A stretch of DNA of 64,000 nucleotides, from the NCBI GenBank assembly GCA_944548615.1, contig OX155963.1, positions 26,731,336 to 26,795,335 on the forward strand. The letters run 5' to 3'. The notes below the pieces were generated by a model. It was not told the origin of the DNA and did no database searches. It was given only the letters and a program-made list of their open reading frames with translations. This stretch comes from Micropterix aruncella. Its lineage: Eukaryota > Arthropoda > Insecta > Lepidoptera > Micropterigidae. Shown here piece after piece: positions 13,101-25,100 of the stretch (its first letter is position 1; every line of letters starts with the position of its first letter). A program made the translations under genes and the position numbers.

Positions 13101-16100
13101 TCCGAGAATTTGAGTTGGCTCCGGAAATATTAAAATTCGTCAAGTTTGAGTCCTGCGATGCAATTGTTTGGCATCGAGTCAGTGAAGTGAGGGCCTTGCG
13201 GCCTTTTGCTTCATTGACTGGAGACCAACGATCGCTAGCAGACAGAATGATCAATAATTTTGAAAAAATTTCTTCCGAAGTCAAAGGTCTCGGTCGTACT
13301 AATTTGTTGTCCCAGGTCATTGATACTGGAGATCATCCTCCAGTGAAACAGCGTTACTATCCTTTGTCTCCAGCTAGATTGGCGCTGTTGAATGAAGAAG
13401 TTGATAAGATGTTAGAGTTAGGTGTTGTCGAACCTAGTTCCGGGGGTTGGAATAATCCAACAATTTTTGTTCCAAAGTCAGATGGTACTCTTCGTTTCTG
13501 TCTCGATAGCAGGAAGCTGAACTCTATCACGAAACCGGATGCGTATCCCCTGCCGAGAATTACTACTATCTTGGACAGTTTGAGAGATGCGAATTATTTA
13601 TCTTCTATCGACTTATCCTCTGCCTTTTGGCAAATCCCTTTGGATCCTTCTTCACGAGAGAAGTGTAGCTTCACTGTTCCTGGTCGAGGATTCTTCTGCT
13701 TCAGATCTTGCGCCTTCGGCCTAAGAAACTCGCCGGCGTGCATGCAAAGACTGGCTGACAAATTGTTCGATCCCTCTTTCGAAAACAAAGTTTTCTGTTA
13801 CCTAGATGACATAATTATTGTATCTGCTACTTTTGAAGAACATATAACTTTGTTAAACAAAGTATTAGATCGCTTGTTGTATGCCAACCTTTCTATAAAT
13901 TTCAAGAAGTGTCAGTTTTTCCGTCAGGAATTGAAGTATTTAGGGTATGTAGTTGATTCTCACGGTCTACATACCGATCCCGAGAAGGTAAAATGTATTC
14001 TCGATTTTCCTACTCCAAATTCTCCAAAAATGGTAAAGAGTTTTCTTGGTATGGCCGGTTGGTATCGTCGGTTCATTAAAAAATTTTCTAGTATTGCTGC
14101 TCCCTTATCTCGGTTGACAAGTACCCGCAAAGGTGCTCCCCCTTATGAGTGGACGCCCGAGGCGGAAGAGGCATTTCAAAAACTGAAATCGGCCTTAGTT
14201 TCTAGTCCGATTTTGGCCTGTCCGGATTATTCAAAACCGTTCGCTCTTCATTGCGATGCATCGTTGTACGGTTTAGGCGGAGTTTTAACCCAGGAAGTGG
14301 ATGGCGTCGATCATCCTATCGCTTTCACGAGTAGAACACTTTTACCCGCTGAGACGCGATATTCGGCTACCGAACGCGAAGCCCTAAGTGTTATTCATGC
14401 TGTCGAGCATTTTCGCGGTTACTTGGAGGGCGGTCCCAAATTCACTATCTTTACAGATCATGCCAGCTTACGTTGGTTTTTGCGCTTAAAAAATCCTACC
14501 GGCCGTCTGGCTCGATGGGGTATTCGTCTATCTGCTTTTGATTTCGAGATCGTCCACAAGAAAGGTGTCGATAATGTGGTTCCCGACACGTTATCTCGGT
14601 TGCTTCCCGTTTCCTCTCTGTCTGTTGTTTCCGACTCATGGTACAACGATTTGTTTAAGGCAGTGTCTGAAAATCCCGCTGGATATCCAAATTTCCAGAT
14701 TAAGGACCATGAATTGTTTAGGTACTCTAAAAGCAAGTATCAACTCACCAGTTGTTACGATTGGAAGTTAGTTGTTCCGTTGCAGCTTAGAGAAAAGCTT
14801 ATTCGAGAAAATCATGAGTCTGATTTGGCTATGCATTTTGGAATTTTTAAGACACACCGTCGTCTTTGTCTTCGTTACTTTTGGCCTAATTTACACGGAG
14901 ACGTAGTTAACTTTGTTTCTAAATGTGAAACATGTCAGCAATACAAACATTCGAATATTTCCCCTTTGGGTCAGCTAGGAAATCCTAAGTCCTGTGCCTT
15001 CCCGTTCCAAATGGTCTCGGTCGATCTGTTGGGTCCTTATCCGATGACGAGGAACAGAAATATGCATGTTCTCGTGGTGACAGATTGTTTTAGCAAATAC
15101 TGTTTACTTTTTCCGTTAAAACGTGCTACCAGTAAACTTGTAAGTTATGTCGTTGAACATAATGTATTCCTTCGCTATGGTGTTCCGCAGTATTTAATTT
15201 CAGACAATGGAAAACAGTTTATCGGAAGGGAGTTCACTGAACTGATTGCGAAATATAAAATTCCAAAAGTATATTTAAACCCGAAATATTGCCCTCAAGT
15301 TAATCCAACTGAGCGTCAGAATCGTAGTGTGGTCACTGCGTTATCGTTGTGTGTAAAAGACGATCATCGCAGCTGGGATCTTTATCTTTCTGAGGTTCAG
15401 ATGGCCATTAACGCGGCAGTCTCGGAATCAACAGGGTTCAGTCCATTTTTCCTAGTCCATGGTCGTGAACCGATTATGAATGGTTCTTTTTATGCTCAGG
15501 CGCCGGAATCTCAAGCAGAGGTTATTTTTGGTAGTAGGTTGTCTTACGCTCAAAATTTGAGTGAATTATCTAACATTTTTCATGTAGTGCGGCAAAAATT
15601 GTTAAAATTACATGCACATAATAAAGTTTACTATGATCGAAAACACCGTCCTGCGGAATTTCAAGTAGGCGATACGATCTATAAAAAGACTTATTATCTA
15701 AGTAATGCTGGGAATTATTACATTTCCAAATTTGCCCCAAAATATGAAAAATGTAAGATAATAAAAAAACTCTCTGCGTTGGTGTACGAGTTAGAAAATG
15801 CAAAAGGGAAGAATATAGGTTCCTGGCATATTAAAGATTTTAAGCTAAATCCGAATAGTTCAGAATAGTAGTATCGGAGTTCTTCGCGTTAACATTCTAT
15901 TACAAAAATTGTCTATCTTGGGTGAAACTAAAATGAGCCCTTTAAATTGTCTTTACAAAGGCATTGTACCAAGTGGTATCAATAGCTGAAATCATTTTGT
16001 TTTGTCAGTCATGCTAGCATTTCTATCTAGCATTATTGTTGTAAGAATGTCTCATGTCCGGGATGAATGAATGGGGATTGGTATGAAAGGTAGTAAATGA

Positions 16101-19100
16101 CAACTACTATAGTCTCTTAGTAAGTAAACGTTTAGTCGAGGTTTAACGTCAGAGTTATTGTTGTTTTCGGTAGGAGTCGGGTATCCGCAATGAGTTGATC
16201 CTTCCTTAGTTGTTGGAAGTTGTCGGAGTTCCATAAGTTTTTTTTTGGTTATGTTGGTGTTGGGTTTAATTTCTTGATTTTCTTTTCTTACTCTGGTGAT
16301 AAGAGTAATGGGTGTAAGTTTTAGTTGGTAAAAGTTTGCCTCTGCTATTGTTACTGAACGGATTAATTGATTATAGTTAACGTGAAGAAGGTTTGTTAAG
16401 TTAGGAGTTGTTGTTGTTCTAGTGGCGTAAAGCTCGTAGTAGCTGGTGAATCGGGACGATTCAATCAAAATCGTTGGTTTTTCCCCCCCGATTTTTCTCT
16501 TGGGTTGGGGCTGTAACAGAAATTCCTTTTTTTTTGCGCTTGTGTCCCGAATTATCATTAAAGGTTACTTCTCAGGGTTTTCTATAACCTTTTTCTGTTC
16601 CGAAAATGTTGTTTATTGTTGCTTTTTGAAATCATCCAAAAATTTTCCTTAACAGCTGTCAGATGACATTAATGTTGCTATTATGGAGATATATTTATTA
16701 AAAGATAAATAAATAAATAAATGAATGACAACTAAAAATTATAATATTAATTAAAAAGAAAACCTACATAAAATTTAACTTTTATTAAAAAATTTTGTAA
16801 GTAAATCTACACTCTTTGTCATAGAGTAGAGACATTCGTGTTTCTGGTAAGAATGAGCTGTCAAAAGCGGGCGCAAAAAGACATTCTGGCGAACGGTTGC
16901 AGTGGAGAGGAAATCTCCGTAATCTGCCGAGAGGAGGTTATTTTTATTATGTGAAGTGTGTGTGATTTATCTGGTAAGCATTTTAATTTCATTTTGGGTA
17001 GCTTTTCCCGTAGGATCCTCGAGATTTTAACGGATTTTTCTATTGATCGCAGCTGTCGGCACCTCTGGTTTTTTGAATAATTACTGCTGCTATATAAGTG
17101 ACGAAATCGTCGCTAAATGTGACGGGAATTGCCTCCACGTCAAGGAATTTACATTCATTTCTGGAATTCTGTTATTTTTATTTGGATGAGCACATGTGAC
17201 ACGCCAATAAGCGGAATTTGAAGAAGGGTGCCTGCGGGCGAATAAACACGGATACTTTACATACTCTCGTGTTTCTTTTTGTGCTGTAGTCTTTTGTGTG
17301 TCTGAGGAAAAGGGTTTTCTGAGGGCCAAACCCAATGCTCATTAATATTTGGCCCACTCTCTGAGATAGTTTTTTGAGGTTAATTTTTTTTTCTTTTTCA
17401 AAATTTCTTTCGGGTATCTTTTTTTTTAAATATAATTAGTTTCCTTCTTTTTCTTTAAAAGGAGGTGGCGTCCTTTTACTTTGATTCTTTTGGGTTTTGG
17501 TAATTTCTACCGTGTTTCTTCCAAACACGGAAATTAGTATTTTGCGGTTATAATTAATATCAACACTTGCTTAATTAAGCTACTAATTAAGATATTATTA
17601 CAATTAGTATTAATGTTGTTTAGTAGCAACGTTTTCTTACGCTAATCGATTTGCAGTTGTGTTTGTGTGTCTGTCATATTAAACAAATAAAATATTGTAT
17701 TGTCCTCTTTCTTTCTTAAAGTGTGTACCTAGTGACCTAGACATCATTATCAAAAAAAGTTTTTTGACAAAATGGCAATTAGTTGATTAATTAGGTAGGC
17801 CCCCAAGTAATATTAGCCCAGGGCCCCACAAACGCACGGTCCGCTCCTGGGCAAGATCCATTGTTTCCAATACTTTGGTCTTCATTTTTATTGGTATTCT
17901 GTGCGCAATATGTTTTTATTGATGCCAAAAGCTGTCCAGACTTGGGAAAACCCATCTCTCAGCCTCTGCCATTTTGTTTTTGCCACCCAGCATGATTTTG
18001 TTGCCTAGATGAATATTAAAACGTTTAAAATTACAGGTGAGCCGATAGCGAACGATGGCGGCGGCGATTCAGGAATGAATGGATGGAGAAGGGAAGCTGA
18101 TCACTTCTTCACGATGTGGTGCAGCGGGCGCACTTGCTGCGAGGGCATGCTACTCACACTCAAACTCATCAAGGTATTGTTATTAATATTATTGTTAGTA
18201 ACAATAGAAAAGCAATCTGCTAATATGCCCTTATCCGTAAACTGTATATTATGTCCATTTAAGCTATAATTGTTTTTGAACTTGTTTACACTAAAAATAA
18301 GACAAACAGGGAGCGGGGTTTACACACACACACAAACACACAGTACGAGTGAGCGCCAATGTTTTAAATGTAGGACCACTTTAGGACCCCTACATCAAAT
18401 ATTCTTGCAATTTTTTTGAAGTCTTTAATTTTCTTTTTCTAGCGTCAAGACTTAGTACACACGATAGTGGGTATAGTGAAGCCCACCTTTGACACATTGC
18501 AGCTTAAAGTAGATATGTCAAAAGAGGACAGCGACAGTTTCGTAATGTGCGTGGCTCAGAAAAAATCTGCCGTGAAACTGGCTAAAGAAATGGCTGATTT
18601 GGTAAGTAATTCAATGTATATTATTTCTTCCCTATTTATAACGTAACCTTATCAGCTTATTTAGTGGAAAGGAGAACTTTTTGTGAGTTTTTTTGTGTAA
18701 ATAATATTGAATTCTTGCAATTATTGAACAATGGATTTATTAGCTGACATTGATTCCAAGTACAAAACGATAATCAAATCGACTCGGGGACGACTGCACT
18801 GCAGGAACAGATCGACGTCCCGTTTTGACATTTACGGAGCTTATGACATACGGAACGCAACCGAGGCAGAAGAATTGCATGTCACTGTTCCTACCGTACC
18901 TTGATTCCATTCAGGTTTGTCTCTGGATGAGTGTAGGCGCTCTGGTATGCGCTGAACCAGCCGTGCGCTGACTATCGATTTTTCAACGTCGCTCATCAGT
19001 AGTCACTATATATCTAACACATTATTATCTTGGAGGGTCATTTGAACAACTTTCCAGCCTAATTGACATAAGGTAACTTGACATCTGTAAACCGTAAAAA

Positions 19101-22100
19101 AAAAACAATTAATTCTGAACTTTATTTTGTCTATGACATTCTTCCAAAGTTGTTAGTTGACATTGTCTATCAACAATGGGAGTTAATGGGCCCTTGCTGA
19201 GTTGGCCACGAAGACCCATTCTGATCAGGGTTGGTCACACTCACGGGTCAACACCCATCCGGCGGCCTCCACGCATGAAGTGCAAGCCTGGGTAGGACTC
19301 TGGCCTTATGGTTAGTTTCCCCTGGGAATCAACCTTCTGGCGCTCCTGGACAGTCTGCGCACCGTGCGGCATAAGCCAATCGATTGCGCACTCTGACTAA
19401 CAGTCGGGGGAGTCTGGTAGCAGTACTGTTTCCTATAGAGCGGGGGTGGTTGCGGACTTTACGGCGACTGCTCTTGAAACGACCATCGGCTACCCGATCC
19501 TGGGTGAACAGCCGGGCAATGGATGTCGTGGTCCGCGATAGATTCGGTATACACCGTTTCACCGCTTCGTAAGGGAGAGGACCGCACAAGCGACCTCGAA
19601 CTCATAACCAATCGAGAGACTGGAGTAATCTGGTCGCAATTGGAAGTAAGGGCGTGAGTGTAAGCCCGCTGGGTAACATTCCTGGCTATCTCGCGGTTAA
19701 GGCGTTGGCCTCTTACGGGTTTGTGGCGGAGCTTGACGGTGGACTGTTTTGTCCAAATCTTCTGCGCTCACTCCAGGGAGATGGAACGACCAATCGTTAA
19801 AACTTCCTGAGGTGACGGGCTCGCCCGTTGTAGTCGACAACCCTAGTTGTCTATCAACAATGGAGAAAATTGAGTATCGCACAGAGATAAAATTCCTTCA
19901 TTCGAAAGGGAAAAAGACCCAAAAAATAAAAGATGATTTAGAATTTGTATATGATGAAGCCTCCCCTTCATTTACAAAGGTCAAACATTGGGTGGCCTAG
20001 TATAAACATGGTCATCTATATAAACATGAGCATTTTAGACGAGAAACATTCCGGGCGCTTATAAACTGCTACAACTGATGAAATGGTCGATTTAGTGCAT
20101 CAAACTGTGATGGAAAATCACCGATTGACTGTTAAGGATATTGCTGAGGCTTGTGGGATATCATTTGAACAGATGCACAAGATTTTACATCAAGATTTGG
20201 ATATGGGAAAATTATCCGCATGCTGGATGCTGCGCTTGTTGACGATCGACGAAAAGCACGTAAGAAAGGACATGCTGCGCGATTTTGCATTGCTTCCGCT
20301 CCCACCTTATTCACCAGATCTAGCTCCCAGCATTTTTTCCTGTTTCCTAATTTGAAAAAATATCTTGGGAGAAAAAATATAAGTCAAAAAACGCTATAAA
20401 CCAGTATTTTCAGGTTTAGACAATCAATTTTTTTTTGACGGTTTAAAAGAATGGCAGAAACTTTGGACCAAATCTATCGAGTTGCAGGGAGACGACGTCG
20501 AGAAAAAATTTTTGTTTTGCTTCTAAATATGTGTTTTTCTTAGAAAGGCCAGAAGCTTTTCAAATTACCCTCATAGTAATAATTATTCTTCGAGAAGTTA
20601 TCTACGAAATTGCCATTTTTGGATTGACTGGGTTATGGCTAGAACGTGTGCTAGGCTTCTAGCAACACTGCCCGTCTGTCAAACTGCCATGTTTTATGAA
20701 GATAAGAGGGGGAACATTGATATAATAATTTATCTGTTTTCCGTCACTCTTCACATACCGAGCCTCATACGGATGCTCACTCCACACACCTTTCAGGAAC
20801 GGTCACCGTAGGCATCACCATTGAATATGTATTACATTGCCCAACGCCATAGTACATTTTGGCAGCTAGAATTTTACGATGAAATGCAACTTGTAGATGG
20901 CACTCATGGTTTCAGATATTAGGTTAATCTTTTCTTATGTTTAATATTGCGGCGCTTGTGGTTTGGTAGTATGGCGGCGCATTATAGATGGCGCTTTAAA
21001 CAGGCCTATACGGTATCGTATATAATATAGTAACAAGCGAATTTTGAAATCATAGCTATTATTTTAATAATTTTTACATAAATATTTTATTTTATTTGGT
21101 ATGCAGGTTTCAATACGTAATAATTACGCAATTTAAGTTCAGTTATGGGAATCAGTTCAGTTATGAATAAGTTCAGTTATGGGTTCAAGTTATGGGAATC
21201 AAATATCCCAAAAGACCACAAGTACAAATTAAATAAATACCATGACCTCGCAAATGCCGTCACCCGGAACGGCTTCACTGTTCACCTTCACGCGGTGGAA
21301 GTAGGCGCTCGTGGCCTGCCAGCTAAATCTTTGCTTCACCTTTTTAAAGATCTTGGTCTCTCCAGGAAAATAATCAACTCCTTTCTAGAAAAATTATCTA
21401 AAACCGCGATCTCTGCATCTCAAATTCTATGGCTTCGAAGGGGGAGTGAATGGGTGGTAAGGTGAACGCTCACATGTGGCAAGACAGCTGTCCTAAACCT
21501 ACCACCGCCGGTCGTTAGTCCGGAATCCACCCTTTACCTCCTAGACGTGTAAAAAACAAAAAAAATATATATATGATGGGCCCGATTTTTGGTCGGTGAA
21601 TTCCATGGCAGCTCCGTTTGTATTTTATTTTTTATTTTATTTTATTTTATATGTAGATGTCATTCTATCTCTTCGTATTATTTCTGTGATGTAATCAGCT
21701 TATGTGAAAATGTGATTGATGGCACAAATAGTTGAATATTATTATGGTTATCACTGGTTAAATTATTGGGTGATTATAATCAATCCGTCCTTTATAAAAA
21801 AACTTCTCGTTACCAATGTTATTATAGTTGGCCAAATAAATTGCTCTTAGTTCGACCATCAATGCTATCTCAGCGGTACCTGCATTTCATTGTTTCTAGA
21901 GTTGCCAAAACGTACTATGGCATTGAGCAATCTAATATATATAATCAATAGCATCATCTACAACAACTTTTGAATCCGCATCCCCACAGGGTGCCGTTAA
22001 AGAACTATGTTAGGGTGGCTATCGCAACTACAAATACTTTAATTTTATTTTTTCTCAGAGTACTTATTGCCCGGAACGACGACCAGGCGAGAAGCTTGGT

Positions 22101-25100
22101 TTACCGTCTAACTTTTCGGTTATGTCAGAGTTGGCCGAAGCAACTGGCGGAGTGCTGGACGCTCGTGTGACTGCCGCCATAAATAAATATGGCCACCTTA
22201 TCGAGTATATCCACGTCTCTGATCAGTATTCTGGAGTTAAGCAGCCAGAGTAAGTTGTTTTCTTTTGTTTTTTATCTGTATCGATAATTTTCACAATGGT
22301 GGATTTATTGTCATACAACAATCTCTTACAACCAACCCTACTAAAAAGTGTTTATATGCATGTGTTACACGTAACATGTGTAAGTGTTTGTCTTGTTATT
22401 GCTGTCGATTGGCAGAATTCAAATGCAATTCTGTTAATTTTATCCCAATGGAACCCGGAACCTTACAAATGTAAGATCAGGCGACCTAGTCACCTTGCCA
22501 CCGGGCAGCTAACCCCTCAGGCCTCGATTGGCCGATATCGGCCACAACACTATTCAGCGTGACGGCCCCGTTTTAATTTTATTTGAATTTAATCTGTTTT
22601 ATTTTATAATGTTTTATTATGTTAATATGTTTTATTTTAATTATGGATACAGTGGTTTGGCAGTAATTAATGTTTTGGTGAGACAGTGTTATAATTCAAT
22701 TTTTTTACAAATTTTTATTAAAATTTTTTGGGACATCAACTTTTTAATCGGCTGAGGGGCCGAGGCCTGAAGGGTTAAGTGGGGTTTAATTAACTCCCTG
22801 CCATATTATTCATTAATAACTTTCAAAGAAATCAAAATTCAATAAAAGAATTTAGAGTAGAAATTTTATCACATGCAGGCGTATATTCAGTTATGCCTTT
22901 TTTTCAGTGGATATGTTGAAAATTGTACAGTCCCTGGCCATATTATTAGAAGCAGGCACTGCGTTTTCTCCACTAATATTCACTTTTAAAATATTGTGAA
23001 ACTTTAATACTTCTCTTACTTATAGTGTTTATGGTTATTAATTCATTTACTTATACTAAATAATATTATTTCAATCTCTGTAATCGTGAGAAATGGATCT
23101 TACTGCATGGAATAATAAAATACCTAAAGTTTCTTTGTTCTAAAATATCCAAAGTTGGGAATCTGTCCGGCTTAACAGAAGTCCAATTTAACGGGAAACG
23201 GATTAATAAGGTCCTATTGCTGAGTTCCTGGCCATATTATTAGACGCACCATGCATTTTCTGTACTAATATGCAGTGTTCCATATTGTCAAAATTGAATA
23301 CATTGCTTACACTTATATTATTAACTAGCTGACCCAGCGAACTTCGTATCGCCTAACGGTCAATGAATGTCGTGTTATAGATTAGCTGAACTTAATTTAT
23401 GATTTTAAGGAAGTAATACAATGAATACAAAATAAATATTAAGTTCACTACTTTATTAAGATAATAACACAAAAAGAAATATAAAAGTACAAAAATTAAG
23501 TATATCAATCGCTTGTCAGCATGACATGATTGAATTAAACTATGTAATAATTGTAGATATATTTGTCGATTCGAAACCTTTATTTAAATACTTTCTTTAA
23601 TTTGAGGGGAGAGTTTACCGTATCGACGGGATGAACATTAAATGTTTGACAGTTACGAAACACATGAACATTTAGTATGGGAAAATGTTTTTTCTTTTAT
23701 TTTATTTTTTCGTTAATTTTCCAATGTTTTTACGACAGCAAGAGTATGGCTCATGCTATTGGCCTTCAATGCCAGAATGATTGGACAACAATTGGGGACT
23801 TTTGCATTCCGCCTCCAATGCACTGGAAGGTAATGCTCTATGACTGGACGCCAGAGATGCTGAAATTTTATTTGAATGCCTTTCAGCATACACTTCCAGA
23901 CCCCAGTAACCTCGCTCGTTGGAGCTTTGCCGAGGATAGTTCTTGTCCCCTCTGTAGCAATACCCCTTGCACAGCTAGACACATTCTAGCTGGCTGCAAG
24001 GTGGCCTTAGATCAAGGACGGTACACTTACCGCCATGACAAAGTTCTCGCTGTTATTCGCGAGGTAATTAGTCTCTCAGTGGCTCGTGCCAACAAGGGTT
24101 TGACAGTATCCTCCAAACCCCCAATACAGTTTGTGCGGGATGGCTCTAAAGGCAAAAAACATTTAACTACAAAACCTTTCTCAATAATCGAGAAAGCTAC
24201 AGATTGGATTCTGGAGGTTGATTCGGTCTCTAAGCAGTATAAATTCCCTGAAAGTCTCGGATGCACAGCCCTCCGTCCAGATATAACTCTTTACTCTCTA
24301 TCTCGGAAGGTGGCTCTTATTGTAGAATTAACTGTTCCATGGGAATCAAATATCCCAAAAGACCACGAGTACAAATTAAATAAATACCATGATCTCGCAA
24401 ATGCCGTAACCCGGAACGGCTTCACTGTTCACCTTCACGCGGTGGAAGTTGGCGCTCGTGGCCTGCCAGCTAAATCTCTATTTCACCTCTTTAAAGATCT
24501 TGGCCTTTCCAGAAAAATAATCAACTCTTTCTTAGAAAAATTATCTAAAACTGCGATTTGCGCATCTCAAATTTTATGGCTTCGAAGGGGGAGTGAATGG
24601 GTGGCAAGGTGAACGCTCACATGTGGCAAGACAGCTGTCCTAAACCTACCACAGCCGGTTCGTAAGTCCGGAATCCACTGCTCACCCCCCAGAAGTGTAA
24701 AAAATTGTATTATGATGGGCCCGACTCCGGTCGGTGAATTCCATGGCAGCTCCGTTTGTATTTATTGTAAACCCCCTGATCATCAGGATGACAACAACGA
24801 AAGAGTTGTGACAGCCGGAGAGACGGTGGACGGCGTGAAAGAACGCATCGGGTCGATGGCCTTGCAAGCCAGACCCGATTACATATAAAGCAAAAAAGAA
24901 AAAAAAGGAAATATGCCCCCAAGCGGTGGGGGAGAATCAGGGGGGGAGAATTCCCGCTACCCCAGTTGAAACCCCAAACAACGACAGGGCTAAAACGATA
25001 CCGGACCTTGCTTGCCCTATCTGCGGGAAACAATATAAACGATTAGCATGGTTAAAAAAACACATTGCTGGGCACGATGATAGCGACGCTGCACGTCAGT

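Larger units (their letters stand above)
9518..17552 (+). mobile_element. Gypsy (Ty3)-type LTR retrotransposon, complete
   Basis: The two LTRs are 1041 bp each (9518-10558, 16512-17552). They start TGTAAC, end GTTATA, and look identical by eye. A 4-bp target duplication ATTA flanks the element (9514-9517, 17553-17556). Order: LTR, lysine-tRNA-type primer binding site, gag, pol (protease, RT, RNase H, integrase), 3' non-coding region, LTR. There is no envelope gene. The protease-RT-RNaseH-integrase order defines Ty3/Gypsy. Both ORFs are open and the LTRs match, so insertion is recent and the copy may be active. It lies in CCDC47 intron 3 in the sense orientation. Confidence 0.93.
9326..17849. 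mobile_element. hAT-like MITE split by the Gypsy element
   Basis: Ends are CAGGGGCGAATCT at 9326 and CGGTCCGCTCCTG at 17849. They are flanked by an 8-bp target duplication, GGCAAGAC (9318-9325) and GGCAAGAT (17850-17857). Subterminal CCCAGGGCCCC occurs at both ends. Without the inserted LTR element the MITE is about 485 bp. CAGGGGCG-type termini and 8-bp duplications are typical of hAT elements. Confidence 0.75.

Noticed and set aside
9518..17552. Envelope gene that would make the Gypsy element an errantivirus
   Set aside because: The 643 bp after pol contain no sense frame of suitable length, signal peptide or membrane segment.
18009..18269. Separate 86-codon gene
   Set aside because: It is CCDC47 exon 4 read through its splice sites.
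19329..19589. Host gene encoding the FTQDRVADGRF protein
   Set aside because: It lies within a repeated unit with target duplications, so it belongs to the retroposon if it is coding at all.
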